From Catonia carolina (Eukaryota > Arthropoda > Insecta > Hemiptera > Achilidae): 64,000 nucleotides of DNA. The notes beneath the pieces were generated by a model. The model saw nothing but the letters and a program-made list of their open reading frames with translations. It was not told the origin of the DNA and ran no database searches. The DNA is taken from assembly GCA_035578175.1 (NCBI GenBank), contig JAQMRL010000003.1, positions 97,819,969-97,883,968 of the forward strand. The letters are read 5' to 3'. The position numbers and the translations under genes are program-made. Shown piece after piece: positions 21,029 through 33,675 of the stretch. Every line of letters begins with the position of its first letter. The stretch's first letter is position 1.

Positions 21029-21574
21029 CAGTTCAGCCGTCCTTAGTTTGTTCCTACTATCAACAAACCAAAGCTATTTTTTTTTTATTTTTTATTTTTT
21101 GGGTTTAACGTCCGACTGTTATGCAATTACTGCTAATGCAGACGGTGAAGGATGAAATGAATTTTTGTAACGTATGAAAATATGCCATGCCTGAATGGGA
21201 TTCGAACCCAAGCAACCGCATGATGAGAGGCGAGCACGTTACCAATTGCGCCAATGCGGCCGGCGCAGTTGGTAAATGCCAAAGCTAGCTACTACAGGGT
21301 GCACGCTAGGGTCCATGATTTTATGGATGTCGTATTCCTATTAAGTTAACTATGTTTTAAATTATATGTACTTAAAATATCAGTCATGATTTGATGTAGG
21401 CCTAACAATTTCATTTATAAAAATACTTTTAAAAGTATTTTGTATTTAAATACTTTTGAAAGTATTTTTTATTACTTTTTCGGTAATCAGCGTGTACACA
21501 TTTTTATATAATGCGCATGCTCAGTGAACGTCATTATTTGTCGACAGTAGGAGCAAACTAAGAACGGCTGGACT
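21029..21574. mobile_element. Inverted-repeat MITE with nested S3
   Basis: Left end CAGTTCAGCCGTCCTTAGTT and right end (reversed) AGTCCAGCCGTTCTTAGTTT define ~28-bp inverted repeats. The AAGTACTTTTAAAAGTATTT core is symmetric. An S3 SINE is inserted near the left end. A second copy without the SINE lies at 58624-58955. Superfamily not assigned because the target duplication is unclear. Confidence 0.8.
21077..21278 (-). repeat. S3 SINE inserted in MITE
   Basis: Minus-strand S3 with a perfect 9-bp duplication CCAAAGCTA (21068-21076 and 21279-21287). The paralogous MITE at 58.6 kb reads through the same site without an insert (AAACAAAAGCCACCTACTAC), which confirms the empty-site sequence. Confidence 0.93.
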
Positions 21575-21890
21575 TTAATTTATAATAAACAGAAAATCAT
21601 AGATGAAAACAGATGAGTCAAGTCATTATGTCTGACAGAACACTGAAAACAAAGCGTAGTGACCGTGCTTGAGTCGCGCATTACAGTAGCGATTGTATAG
21701 TCTACTTTTGTGACTGTACCGTCGTTATATGGCGGGGGGGGGGCGATGAGTGGAGTACATAAACACCGAAGCTGCATGTGCCAATTCTAATTGTCCAAGG
21801 TATAACCTCTTATACCGCGGGATATTTCATAACGCAGTTTTAATTGTCTCCCTTTTGCAGCGTTATAAACGGTGAGCACTGCACTATAAT
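21575..21890. other. Unassigned stretch with G9 run
   Basis: Contains GGCGGGGGGGGGCGATGAG near 21731. No gene or repeat is recognised. Confidence 0.25.
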
Positions 21891-22511
21891 TTTTGTCTGT
21901 GGTAAGAAGAGAGTTGGGGGAGAGGCGCAAAACTGGGTGTTACTACCATTTCAAAAACATTTTCTTTTTCAATTTATAAAAATATTATTTAGTTTTATTT
22001 TTTTATTGTATACAATTACAATTCAATTATGTAAGTACAACTTTACCTGACAGAAAAAATGGAAACGCATATTTTTTGGTCCAGTCAAATGTTTAGGTAC
22101 ATGGAACCGTTGAAAATGAATTTCAAGTTTTTCAAAAAATTCCATTTTTCTAAAATTTTTGATATTTTTTCGTTTACCACGTCGTCGTTTTTTTCTACCC
22201 AACAGAATGCAGGGAATTTTTTAACCGTGCCTGTTATGTGTCAAGAAAGCTAATGTAATGAATAAAGAAGACATTTAATAATATTATAAAATGGATTTCT
22301 GTTTACGCTTGCACAACAGAAACAAGGAAACAAAGTTTATGATTTCGATCAGTACACGATTGGGCAAAAAATATAAGCCTCCATTTTTACGATTACGTAA
22401 TTGCATTTACAATAAATTTAATAAATTAAAACAATAAGAAAATGATTTTCGAAATGGCAGTATACACCCAGTTTTGCGCCTCTCCACCGACTCTTCTTTC
22501 CACAGACAAAT
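21891..22511. mobile_element. Foldback element with ~65-bp inverted ends
   Basis: TTTTGTCTGTGGTAAGAAGA..GGAGAGGCGCAAAACTGGGT at the left is mirrored by ACCCAGTTTTGCGCCTCTCC..TCTTCTTTCCACAGACAAA at the right. The ~490-bp centre is AT-rich with chance frames only. A lone relative of the right end (CAATTCTCTTCTTTTCACAGACAAAT) occurs at about 39039-39066. Confidence 0.78.
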
Positions 22512-22744
22512 ACATTTTTTGTACGCAAAAGTAGTTGATACATTAAAACGAATATCATCTAGGAATTACGAATATTCCGTTTATTACATTCAAGCAATTC
22601 AACTAAATTGCAATTGAATACGCACGGTGCCAAGTTTCAAGAAAATATGAATTCCTGACGAGAATGAATGGTAAAACACAATAAGTATAAATTTATGTAA
22701 ACGTCTTACATATATTCGTAGATAAGGAAAAGTTATTTAAAAAA

Positions 22745-23718
22745 TCTGGTGTGAAACACTCACACAACTTTCTCTTGCCAGTGAAAATTATGAACAATAA
22801 AACATTACAGATATTTATTTTTTAATTAGTAATAAAACATTACAAATAAACAAAAAACATAGGTAACCTTATTTTAATCGAGTGAAAGACGCAAAATGAC
22901 AATCGACCTCAGTTTGGCTTCAAAATACGGAAAATCACTCTTTCACACTAAACTAGGCTCTTTAGAGAAAAATGCTGTAAATAAAAGTTTTAGATGTTTT
23001 AATTTTCTATAAATTTTATTTAATACACTTTTGTCGTAAAATGCATTCTAAGGCCGAAATCTTTAAAAAAATCGATTTTTCACACGTTTTCGTGAGAAAA
23101 AAACAGAAAATTGCTAATTACCGCTAAACTAAGCGTTATACAAAAAAATGTTTATAATAAAAAAGTTGTAGAATTTTACATTCTCTACAACTTTTATTAT
23201 ATAACGTTTTGCGCTAAAATGCATATTAAAGCCGCAATCTTAAAAATAAAATGTTTTTACGTAAAAACAGCCTCACGCAGAATTTCAGCAAACATGGCGC
23301 CTACCCTATCTTGTAGAGCATAAAAAATGTAGTAAACCAGGCGATTTTTAAAAAAATCGTAGGACCAGTTTTTGAGAAAATCGCAAAAAAGTGAAAAATT
23401 ATACGAATAAACTACTACTTCCGGTTGACCGATTTTGATGAAAATGTTCGTGTCGGATCCGGTAGTGGTATGTAACTTGAGTTTCAAGTTTCAAGTTCGT
23501 ACGTTGTTCCGTTCTTGAGATATTTTGTATACACTCACTCACTCACACTCACGCACGCACGCGCGCACACACACACACACACAGAGACCAATCGCTAAAA
23601 ACATGTTTTTGGGTTCAGAGGGTCTGAAAACGTATAGATCCGGTGAAAACTCGATTTCTTAAAATCGACATGAAAACAATACTTTCCTTCCTATATATTC
23701 ATATAGGCAAGAGAAAGT
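22745..23718 (-). mobile_element. H element, full length
   Basis: Both termini are present: TCTGGTGTGAAACACTCACA stem-loop and ACTTTCTCTTGCCAGTG at the left, and CCTATATATTCATATAGGCA-AGAGAAAGT at the right. The microsatellite (23530-23583) is expanded and mixed (CACTCACTCACACTCACGCACGC…CACACA). Confidence 0.86.
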
Positions 23719-23782
23719 AAAAATTATCTATTAATACAGCGTATACTAACAAACAGAACAATAAATGTTCATAAATAATTAC

Positions 23783-23837
23783 CTAGAATTAGTACTGTCA
23801 ACCAAAGGTGAAATCTTCATCGGTGAATCCATTTTGT
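23783..23837 (-). CDS. Predicted internal coding exon (55 bp) of host gene
   Basis: On the minus strand an acceptor with a strong pyrimidine tract (TTTTTTTTATGTTTCAG) precedes 55 bases that end CTAG followed by the donor GTAATT. Entered with the single base left by the 59.4-kb exon, it reads G|AC AAA ATG … giving D-KMDSPMKISPLVDSTNS and leaves AG for the next exon. It has no stop in this phase. Two further Ser-Pro sites match the style of the upstream exon. The next exon was not found downstream within the window. The protein family is unknown. Confidence 0.55.
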
Positions 23838-24154
23838 CTGAAACATAAAAAAAATGAATTAATAACGACGAGAAACAGTTCTCTGGGACAATTCAGACCG
23901 TTAATTAAAGATTCCCTACAAAAATTAAGTTTCCCAATTTTTAATAAAAAGCAGGAAGGAAATAAGTAAATTAATCTGAGTATTAACCATATTGTCTTCC
24001 ATTAACATAAGACTGTGTCCTGTTTAATCAGTCAAATTGTGCCTCTTGTGACACAGATAACAATGAACAGCTTTCCATAATTTTCATGGTCAACCCGTAG
24101 GGTTTTTAAATTCGGATACAGCCAATTTTTTTGAAAAAAACTTAAAAGGTATAA
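23838..24154. other. Intron-like sequence, no repeat recognised
   Basis: AT-rich sequence just upstream (in gene sense) of the 55-bp exon. It includes the pyrimidine tract of the acceptor but nothing else I can name. Confidence 0.3.
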
Positions 24155-24363
24155 TCGAAAAAGAGTGAAAAATTACACGAATAAACTACTACTTCCGGTT
24201 GACCGATTTTGATGAAAATGTTCGTGTCGGGTCCTCTATTAGTACCTAACTTTCAAGTACTTTCAAGAAACTTACCTAAGTTTCAAGTTTCAGCAACGTA
24301 TGATTTTTCATTCTTGAGATATTTTGTTCACACACCCCTCCCCCCGAACACAGACCAATCGCT
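24155..24363 (-). mobile_element. H element, internal fragment
   Basis: Matches the H segment from GTGAAAAATTACACGAATAA through CGGTTGACCGATTTTGATGA to CAGACCAATCGCTG. The CA tract is replaced by CACCCCTCCCCCC. Both ends are missing. Confidence 0.8.
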
Positions 24364-24420
24364 GCAACAGGTAGTAGATTAAAACTGCATGGTCACGTCA
24401 CCACAGTTAGTTTCAAAAAG

Positions 24421-24602
24421 TTTTTTTTTCTTTTTTTTGGGTTTAACGTCCGACTGTTCTGCAATTACTGCTAATGCAGACGGTAAAGGATGAAATGATT
24501 ATTTTGTAACGTATGAAAAGATGCCGTGCCTGAATGGGATTCGAACCCAAGACCGCATGATGAGAGGCGAGCACGTTGCCAACTGCGCCAATGCGGCCGG
24601 CA
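24421..24602 (-). repeat. S3 SINE
   Basis: Complete S3 on minus: head GCCGGCCGCATTGGCGCAGTT, B-box GGTTCGAATCCCATTCAGGC, tail CTGCATTAGCAGTAATTGCAG plus A-run. Adjacent homopolymers hide the target duplication. Confidence 0.9.
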
Positions 24603-26637
24603 AAAAAAAAAAAATTTCTGAAATGCGGCATTTCTAATGCGCTCGATTGGTCAGAAGACGACACACTTTGGGACGAAAATCCAGACATTCTAGCAGCGAC
24701 GGTAATTACGAAAACAGCCACAACGATACCGAGAGACAGTAACTTTTTATAGTTCGTTTTAATTCTTGGTTTAAATTTATTGGAACATTTAAAATTAAGT
24801 CACTGCCTTAAGTAAGGTGTTATTTGATTAGCAGGTAAAGTTAATTCAAATTTATTGGAACAATTTCGTTCTTTTTCTTTGAAAGTAATTTTTTATAGTT
24901 AAGCAAATGTTTTAGTTTATTGTGATACACTAAAACTAATAAAATCTAAAATTAAATTAAATTAAATTAAATTAATCTAAAATTAGATGCATTGTTTAAT
25001 AACAATGCATCTAATTCTCGCTAATGAATTATTCAAATTTTTATGAATTATTCAAATATTTTATGAAGTTTTTCGATGTGTACAAAAATATTGGTTAGTT
25101 TTCATTTTCATTTTGTTTTTGAGTTTTAAATTTTTATAGAAGTACCTTCGAAAATCGGGTGCATGGTATATTTGAGGCCGCGGTACATTCGGGAAAGTAC
25201 GGTATTTCTTGACCTAGTTTATAAAAAATAATTAGCCATATCACAAAAAAATCCATTTTTACCGATTTCAATGAGCAAAATACGAAAAATCACTACTTTT
25301 TTTTAATAATAAAATTTTGATTTCCGTCTTATACAAAATACAAATACACAATTTTATATTATTAACTAAATACATAATAATAACAAAAAGTTCTAATGTT
25401 GGACACAACACAAATAATATCAATTAATCAATTAATTCAAATTTAATCAATCATTAATGTTTTTAGCTTGATTAATCATCAATAAGTTAACTTTATACAA
25501 TTACAAAAATACAAAAACATTGTTTAGTATCAATGTCTTCAATTTACATAACTTAACATTTTATTGTCAATATTCTGATTACTACTTTCATAGTTAAGAA
25601 CCAAACACTGAATATTACTTAATAAAAATGAACAATGTAATATTGTTCAAAAAACACAATAAAGCAACATAAATAAATAAAACAAATAAAATTCTGTAAT
25701 TGAAAATTCCATTAACCAGATATACCTTGGGGATTTTTAAATCTACAAAGTATTTTTCTGTAAAATAATTCAGTGGTAAGTAGTTTTCTTTTTTAATACA
25801 ATTTATTTTTTTATTTCAAATTGACTATTTACATTATAAACTTTTTAACATAATAACATATACAAAATTTACAACAAAATGTTAAGACTCACTTAACTAA
25901 TCAGAAACGTTGTCGTTTTACAAACAAATAACTAATTAATAACAATAATAAAATTGTGTTTTATTTACAAAACTTAGCTTACATTGAAAATAATACAATT
26001 TATATATACTAACTAGTTTTAACTTAATCACTTCACTTTCAAAACACAAACTTCACAACAGTTTGTACAACACTGACTGACTAAAAAAAAGATAGCCATT
26101 TTCGTAAAATAACAATAGAGTTTTTGTGAATGAAAAAGGATCTCAAATACAATAGAATAATCTAGCGAAATAAATAACAATATAGACGTAGTAGGACCAA
26201 CAGAAGAAGACCATAGAATGTTTTACCCTATACTATTTTTTTTATGTAAGAGTTGCCATCTCGAGGTATGACCTGTGTGAGATGGTAATAATTATCATTG
26301 TTGATTTAAATTTACGCTCAGAGCGAAAAGAGACCCGCGGCCGACCAACTTAAAACATCTCAATAACTTGGAATGGGAGGTTGAACTAAAAACAGTTTAG
26401 GCTTTGAAAGGATAATATAAAGATACAAAGTAACCCTATTTAGTACTTTTCCAAAAATTATTTTATTTAAGTACTTGAAAGAAGATCATCTTCAGTTTAT
26501 TTAAGTACTTGAAAGAAGAACATCTTTAGTTCCCAATAGAAATTCCTTGACTCTCTTCAGAAATCTCGTTCGCACTTTACATTGTTTTATTTCTGTAGGC
26601 AGTAAATTATAAAATTTGGGTTTTAAGTATGAAGTGA
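24603..26637. other. Very AT-rich stretch, no gene seen
   Basis: Includes an (ATTAA)n run near 24946-24975, a perfect 11-bp-arm hairpin GATGCATTGTT/AACAATGCATC at 24986-25011, and a possible worn H fragment near 25250-25300 (AATACGAAAAATCACTAC). The rest shows no frame, splice pair or repeat end I trust. Confidence 0.35.
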
Positions 26638-26870
26638 CTAAACCGGTAACCACTGCCCAGTATTCAAATCCGTATAAAAGTAACTACTGCCTTTACAAGA
26701 ATTTGAACCAGGAACCTTCGTCTCCAAAAAACAGCGTTTAAATTTTTTCTTTGTTTATTTAACGTCGCATCAAGTACAGTGGTCATTAGCACGTTACCAA
26801 CTACGCCAATGCGGCCGGCATATTTTTTTATCGCGACCAAGACTTTACCACTAGACCACCCCCGGTAGGT
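26638..26870 (-). repeat. S2 SINE split by chimeric S3/S4 fragment
   Basis: 26638-26730 is S2 from body to B-box (GGTTCCTGGTTCAAATTC in sense). 26836-26870 is the S2 head (ACCGGGGGTGGTCTAGTGG). Between them 26750-26820 reads, in sense, GCCGGCCGCATTGGCGTAGT (S3 head) joined directly to GCTAATGACCACTGTACTTG (S4 tail). Confidence 0.7.
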
Positions 26871-27140
26871 TTTTATAATAATAGCATGTAGATTACAATA
26901 ATTGTAATATAAGTAATTCTGATTCCATTGTATTAAGTTGGTTAATTCTATTGGAAGATTTTATTTCATTATAAAAAATATTTTATTCATTTAAAGTATT
27001 TTCTCTCATTTATTCATTATTTGTATCTTTTTGTACAGGTTCAACTATTGTATATTTCTTAGAATACTGTGTCTTGTATACATTGTTAGCTGTAATTGGA
27101 ACGTAAGTCCGTTGCAAACAATTAAAATTAAATAAATAAG
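26871..27140 (+). mobile_element. Probable LINE 3' end with A-rich tail
   Basis: The end GGAACGTAAGTCCGTTGCAA then ACAATTAAAATTAAATAAAT has the look of an insect LINE 3' UTR with an A/AAT-rich tail. No coding sequence is retained. Family and 5' limit are unknown. Confidence 0.35.
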
Positions 27141-28581
27141 TAAAAAGACTTATTAGATATAGAATTATTCGATTAACTGCTTGGACTTTTTGAGCGATCC
27201 GACAACTCTGTGTATATAAGATTATATTTAAACAACATTATAATCAAACTTCCCATTTATAGAAATAAGATAGGTATAACGAATATTATGTTACTTTCAT
27301 TTTAAATAAGAAAGCACATAGAATAAACTTTCAAAATCTATTTTGTAATACAGTATTCCATTACCGTTAATCAAAACATAAAATAAAATAAATTCTTTCA
27401 TAAATTTCATGGAATCCGAATTTCTGAAAATTGTGTTTTAATCGTTAATTTATCGTGATAAGGAAAACTTAATGGATTTTAAACCAATACTGCGTTGGGT
27501 ACGAATTTGATCTTGCGGTTCTCGAGCATATTGTTTATTAAAGCATGTCTTCGTGAAAATCTGCCAATTAGTGAAGCAGAACTAGTTACTTAAAGGAAAG
27601 CAACATTACACTACAAGACTGTATACAAATGAAAAAGACTCAAAATTGAAAACTTAAATTGCCAAAGATTGAACACAAAACTATCATTGTGCGTGTCTGT
27701 ATTGTAACATAGTGTCTTGTAACAGCTCACTGTTACAAGAAAGATGTACACAAGAGGTGGTTGTATCACGATACTGATTGAGATATTAGAATAAAAGGTT
27801 AAAGGCCGTTTATATAAAGTGGGTGGGAAGGAGGGGTACATTAACCCGGCTTACTTTTGTTATAAAATTCATTGAGTAAAATACAACAACAGCAAATGCA
27901 TCGGATGCCTAAGTCTATATAAGGTTTATATAATAAAAAAATACAAAACGGGAGGAGGTTTCTTATAATATAATTCACTTGCTGTGAGCACATGTGACTT
28001 CCGGCGGATATAGCGCGGAACTGCGCTCCTTGGGCACCCCTACTTTTTCTTAATAAAGACAAACCTCCCTCTTTCGAACCCCCCCGCCCGCAGTAGCACG
28101 TGCGACCTAAGAAACACGTAAGTCTAAGTACACACCCTTAAAATGAGCTGAAAAATAAATGGAAGAGAACATATGCCTCTTGTCGACGTAATACAGAACA
28201 GGCCTATTCGAATATTCGAGTGCATACGTAATGAATTTACAGGGTCCAATGGTAAGCCGTTACCTTACCCGGTAACCCGTGACGATGGACAAGGTCAAAT
28301 TAGACTTGTGGACGATAATCCGTCATGCAGAACTACAGTTAAATGTCTCGAAAAACTTACACATACCTTTCACTATTTAACAAATATAACGACAAAACTT
28401 CAACGGTAATTACATAAACTATCACAAAAAAAGACGTTAATGTATAGAATATCTAAATTAAGCTGATTACATGATAAAAAATTATTGTCGATTCGATAAT
28501 GGTTGCGTCGTAGTTCTTATCTAACGAACGACATGTGATACAACAGTACATAAATTATCAGTTACCAGTTTATCGTTGATT
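27141..28581. other. Unassigned; CpG-richer patch 27985-28115
   Basis: Mostly AT-rich. About 130 bp near 27985-28115 is GC-rich with several CpGs (CCGGCGGATATAGCGCGGAA, CCCCCCGCCCGCAGTAGCAC) and is followed by GTAAGTCTAAG on plus at 28116. It could be a non-coding first exon or regulatory sequence. No supporting frame or second exon was found. Confidence 0.3.
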
Positions 28582-28878
28582 ACAGTGGAGTGTTAAATTA
28601 TTTGCACTCGATCGGTTGGTTAGGAACATAAGAGGTACAGGTGTAAAAGATCCTAGTCAGAATTATCTCCTCTGAGAGTAATGCATTTCACTATACAGCC
28701 AGATCCTGTGGTGAATGAAATGAAGGTTTCATTTGCCGGATGGAAAGTGGGTGCCTTTTTGGAGGGTCTGGCATGCTGATAAGCATACTCTTTCAACTTG
28801 AGGAAGGTAATAATAAACCACCTCACTCCTCGTTTTTACTTAGTAAAAACCAGCTTTTCGGCTGTTGACCTAAACAAC
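28582..28878 (+). repeat. S1 SINE with internal deletion
   Basis: S1 missing ~70 bp in its 5' third (CGATCGGTTGGTTAGGAACA joins directly to the AAGAGGTACAGG block). The remainder runs to GTTGACCTAAACAAC. Confidence 0.87.
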
Positions 28879-29071
28879 GTCTATTACACCGTCGTACCAA
28901 TATATAGTCAGTCGTGTAGTAAAATGATGGAAAAGCTCATCGCACTTATATTTAGTTCAAATTTTGGTGTGATCATATTCCTCATCTTCAAAGGAATATT
29001 TGATTCTATTATGAGAATCAATAACAACAAAATACCATATTATTAAGTTAAAATCTATCTATTTATTTATC

Positions 29072-29480
29072 TATAGCTTGAGTCCCAGCTCCGTGGAGTT
29101 GGAAGGAATGCAATGCGTTGTTATTGTAGTGGGAGAATGAATGAGTTAGTAGTATTTCACAGCTGATGCATTTGTAGTGGTAGCGTGTACTAACTAGACT
29201 AAAAAAAATTTCTTATCATCCGGCGAATTAATTTAACAAATACCTACCAGGTTATTAACTTGGTCGGATTCATAATATTTAACTTTCTAATTTATATCAA
29301 AATATGTAAATAAATAAATGTAATAAATACAAACAAATATTTTAAATACGGAAAGTTTGAAAACGAATGTTTTGTATTAGAGTAATACAACATTCGTATT
29401 CCCAGCATGCGTCACTCATTCATTATACCTCACCCGTACCCTTCACCCCGCAACTACACGGAGCTTGGACTCGACCTGTA
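29072..29480. mobile_element. Inverted-repeat MITE, ~410 bp
   Basis: GCTTGAGTCCCAGCTCCGTG at the left is mirrored (as reverse complement GGTCGAGTCCAAGCTCCGTG) at the right. The symmetry continues inward (AATGAATGAGT on both arms). TATCTAT-type sequence flanks both sides. Superfamily unassigned. Confidence 0.7.
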
Positions 29481-31599
29481 TCTATCTATGATGAAAATAA
29501 CAAAACGGTATGTTGAATTTCATAATTTTTACGCAGATTGAAGAAGTGATGAAGGACGATTTTATGGCTACCTGTTGTGTGTTTATCTACCATTTCCTTC
29601 AACACGTTTTTTTTTAATACAGAGGTTTTTTTGCAGTTACTGAGGTAATGGTTGGTTTTATCCCATATAGGTGGCTGAAAGAAAATTTCTTTATCTAATG
29701 TTCCACAATTAAATACGCAGAATATCACGCACAAATAAACACACACAGGAATAAATGCGACGTTCTCGACACACCAAGGTCGAATACAAAAAGATACAAG
29801 TGGGTGCTAAGCAAAAAGTTAAAAAAAAATACCAAGCTTAATTCCTAGGTGCCCTTTTGTTTTAGTTAATGCACTTTTTTTGTTTGGCTCATATGTAGCA
29901 ATATAATATACAATAATTCAAAACTTCCATAATTCAGTTCACCTGGCAGAACTACAATTCTACATACACTAACACTAGACTACCACTCAAAACAAATTCT
30001 ACGGTATTTAAAAACAAAATGCCTGTCAGTTATTATTCTATAAATAGAAAACTATATCACGAGAATATATATTGTACAGTTTCTACTATGATACACGTCA
30101 ACCTCAAATATAGTAATACAATAAATATACACCTACTATCTGAACGATTTCGAAAAGAATTAATCCAGCGCCAAAATATAAGGATTAGGAATCTCCTCCA
30201 ATAGGTAATTGAGATAACAGTTTATGTGAATTATAATGGACGTTCTAAATGAAATGAACTTTATATTACTAGCATTAGTTATTTCAATTAAACAATTAGC
30301 ACATCAGTACTTACAAACCCCTTGATGAATTCCAAAGTCGACTAACTGACACCCATGCCCATGATGCTATTTTGTAATAGCGCCTGTTTTTTTTTTACTT
30401 TTAGTTATCCGTGGTGGCATGCTAAAGCATATTGCAGGTATTCTTAGTGAACAATTTTAAACTTTAATTGGTTCAATGTTTGTAATACTTTTCTTTGGAT
30501 GCGATAATTTCGTCGAATAGTGTATTTGTTTATTTATATTTATGTTTGCGAAATAATACGTATATAAGTCTTTATAAATGTGTATAATTATTAGAATATT
30601 ATGTTATACTTCAGGTACAATAATACTAAAATGGAACTAAAATAGAATAAGAATTATACAAATAGTACTAAGTTCCGCGTAACCAATAAATCCAAGTAAC
30701 GCATGAAGTCTAGTTTAGCACGAGCCATACTGTACTGCATGCAGCGGTGTGACTCGCTATGTCTGTTTTATGGCTCTCAGCAAAATGTATAAGCTATACA
30801 GTACAATAATTTTAGTGAACACTCGAACTCTGTATGTTATTAAAAACAAAAAAATGAACCATGAACTGACACGTCTGTACACATTCATTTGATGTGAGGG
30901 TTGACATGACGACTGATGTGCAACACTTCACTTGGCCCATCGAGCTTCATTAATAGTTCACGTTTACACGATCAGTTTGCATAATAACGAAATGAAATGA
31001 AGCATGAACTGAAGAGAAAAACGATCGTCTGAAAGGGCCTTTATACCGACTTAGGACAATCTATCAGCATTGTATCCATAAATGTCCGAATAAAGGAATG
31101 CGGCTGGTATTACAAACAAAGAACAGAGAAGGATAATTCGAAGGTGGTTAGATAATAATTTTTATAAAAATAAAACCATGGAGTGTGTCGCCCGTAACCA
31201 CCCACCACCCTTGCCGTATATATTACCACAGCACATGTTCAAAGTTACATCAAAATTACCGACTACAACCAAACTGAACTAATTGCTCACAATGTCAAGA
31301 AAAATTTCAATGGTTTTTACAAAACCATATGTTTATTTATCTGTGAGTATGCGTGTGTCAAGAGTTCATTGTCAGTATATTTCGATAAAAACACCCAGTA
31401 CTGTACGGTAAAGCATTAAGCCCCTACTACTACATAAATAACTGCCATAGTAGTATGGGGGTCATAGACCAACCAGTATTAACAAAGTGTAACTGCGGAG
31501 TAACGGTTTGACAGAACGCGTTTACTTATTCTGGGTATGAATCATTCATTTCCATTGTCATTGAAATAATTTCCCGTAAAATTTATTAAAATACAATTT
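29481..31599. other. Unassigned AT-rich stretch
   Basis: Two kilobases without a repeat family I can name or a supported gene. CATGAACTGA words recur near 30860 and 31005. Confidence 0.3.
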
Positions 31600-31985
31600 G
31601 CCCATAAAGCAGGTGGAGTGTTAAATTATTTTCACTCTATCTGCTAATTCCAGGGCTATAAAAAATAGTTCCGTTTCTTATTACATGGTCAGCCAATATA
31701 ACTGAACTATTTACGAACAGAAGAGGTAGAGGTGTAAAAGACACTAGTCAAAGTTATCTCCTCTGAGAGTAATGAATTTCACTATACAGCCAGACCCTAA
31801 GTTGAATGCAGTGAAGGTGTCATTTGCAGAGTGGAAATGGGTGTTTTTCGGAGGGCATGGTATGCTGATAAGCATACTCTTTCAACTCAGTGAGGAAGGC
31901 AGAGTAAACCACCTCACTCCTCGTTTTACTTAGTAAAACATCTAGAGGTTTAAACCAGCCTTCGGCTGATGACCAAATCAACAAC
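31600..31985 (+). repeat. S1 SINE, full length
   Basis: Runs from TGCCCATAAAGCAGGTGGAG to GATGACCAAATCAACAAC. It belongs to the 'GTGTTTTTCGGAGGGCATGG' subfamily (subfamily A). Confidence 0.9.
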
Positions 31986-32400
31986 ATAATTTATTATATA
32001 ATTTAAATTGCTATTTTTTGTTTGTTTGTTTATTCTGAATTGTTGCCTTATTTAATTAGTGATGTCAAATTTTGCTCAAATTATTAAAAATGTGATTCAA
32101 AGCAGCTTTTCGGTTGTCGAGTTAAACACAACACAAAATACATTAGCTGCTTAATTTTAATTTGATATTAATTATTAACTTGCGTCATCTTATCATTCGG
32201 TAAAACATAATTGAAAAGCTTATTGGATACAGATATTATGTAACAAAAATGTAGTTTTAAGAAAAATGCTACCGAAGGCTTTGTAAATTGTCTGATTTCT
32301 TTCATTTCGGTACCTATGTATTACTCGTTTACGAAAATTTATGTTATTCAACTAAAAAGTTTTCCAACATTACTTTTCAATAGCATTGTTCTTATGCTTT
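31986..32400. other. Unassigned; trace of a second S1 tail
   Basis: At 32095-32125, CAAAGCAGCTTTTCGGTTGTCGAGTTAAAC resembles a worn S1 3' end. Otherwise no feature is seen. Confidence 0.25.
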
Positions 32401-32620
32401 AAATACTAGACAGTGGTTACCGGTGTACTTTGATGGTTGGGGTTCAATTAACGATACTCTATCAAGAATGTTTGACCTGAATCTGTACAAAACTACACCT
32501 CATTTACACGTCATTATCATCTCATTGGGTCACGGGGTTGCTTATTGTTCTTAAACTTACTTGCTTACTGTTCTTAAACTGAACAGATTGCAACGTACAC
32601 AGATTAGGTATCATTAAAAA
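32401..32620 (+). repeat. S2 SINE, 5'-truncated
   Basis: S2 body and tail (ACAGTGGTTACCGGTGTACT … GAACAGATTGCAACGTACAC) without the tRNA-like head. TTGCTTATTGTTCTTAAACT is duplicated in tandem (32543-32585). Confidence 0.85.
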
Positions 32621-32756
32621 AAATCATATCCATACGAGTAGGCCTATACCTTCTTACTTCTATTACAGAGAATAAAAACATTTCAAGACCCATTTCTGTT
32701 TTATTTGTAAATTTTAAATACAAAGGTATGCAACTGGCGAAATACTATTGTAAAAA

Positions 32757-33675
32757 TCTGGTGTGAAACACTCACACAACTTTCTCTTGCCAATATAAAT
32801 AATTAACAATAAACCTAATATTAGTAATAAAACATTAGAAATAAACAAAAACATAACCTTATTTTAATCATGAGTGAAGACGCAAAATGAAAATCAACCT
32901 CAGTTTGGCCTAAAAATACGGAAAATCAATCTTTCACGCTCAACTAGGCTCTGTACAAAAAAATGCTTAAAATAAAAGTTGTAGATCTCTTAATTTGCTA
33001 TAAATTTTATTTCATACACTTTTATCGTAAAATGCATTCTAAGGCCGAAATCTTAAAAAAATAGATTTTTCACACGTTTTCGTGAGAAAAAAACAGAAAA
33101 TCGCTATTTACCGCTAAACTAAGCGTTATACAAAAAAATGTTTGAAATAAAAGTTGTAGAATTTTATATTCTCTACAACTTTTGTTATATACATTTTTGC
33201 GCTAAAATGCATATTAAAGCCGTAATCTTAAAAAAACAACGTTTTTACGTAAAAACAGCCTCACCAAGAATTTCAGCAAACATGGCGCCTACCCTATCTT
33301 GTAGAGAATAAAAAATTGAATAAACTAGACGATTTTTAAAAAAATCGTAGGACCAGTTTTTGAGAAAATCGCAAAAAACTGAAAAATTATACGAATAAAC
33401 TACTACTTCCGGTTGACCGATTTTGATGAAAATGTTCGTGTCGCGTCCGGTAGTGGTATGTAACTTAAGTTTCAAGTTTCAAGTTCGTACGATGTTCCGT
33501 TCTTGAGATATTCTGTTCACACACAGACACACACACACACAGACCAATCGCTAAAAACATGTTTTTTGGGTTCAGGGGGTCTGAAAACGTATAGATCCGG
33601 TGAAAACTCGATTTCTTAAAATCGACATGAAAACAATACTTTCCTTCCTATATATTCGTATAGGCAAGAGAAAGT
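32757..33675 (-). mobile_element. H element, full length (919 bp)
   Basis: Intact termini: TCTGGTGTGAAACACTCACA stem-loop with ACTTTCTCTTGCC at the left, GGCAAGAGAAAGT at 33663-33675. It shares most positions with the copies at 22.7 and 47.4 kb. The (CA) tract is short. Confidence 0.88.

Noticed and set aside
30302..30345. Short minus-strand LVDFGIHQGV reading followed by GTAAGTACTG
   Set aside because: The preceding CAG lacks a pyrimidine tract and the phase relation to other exons is untested. Too short to support.
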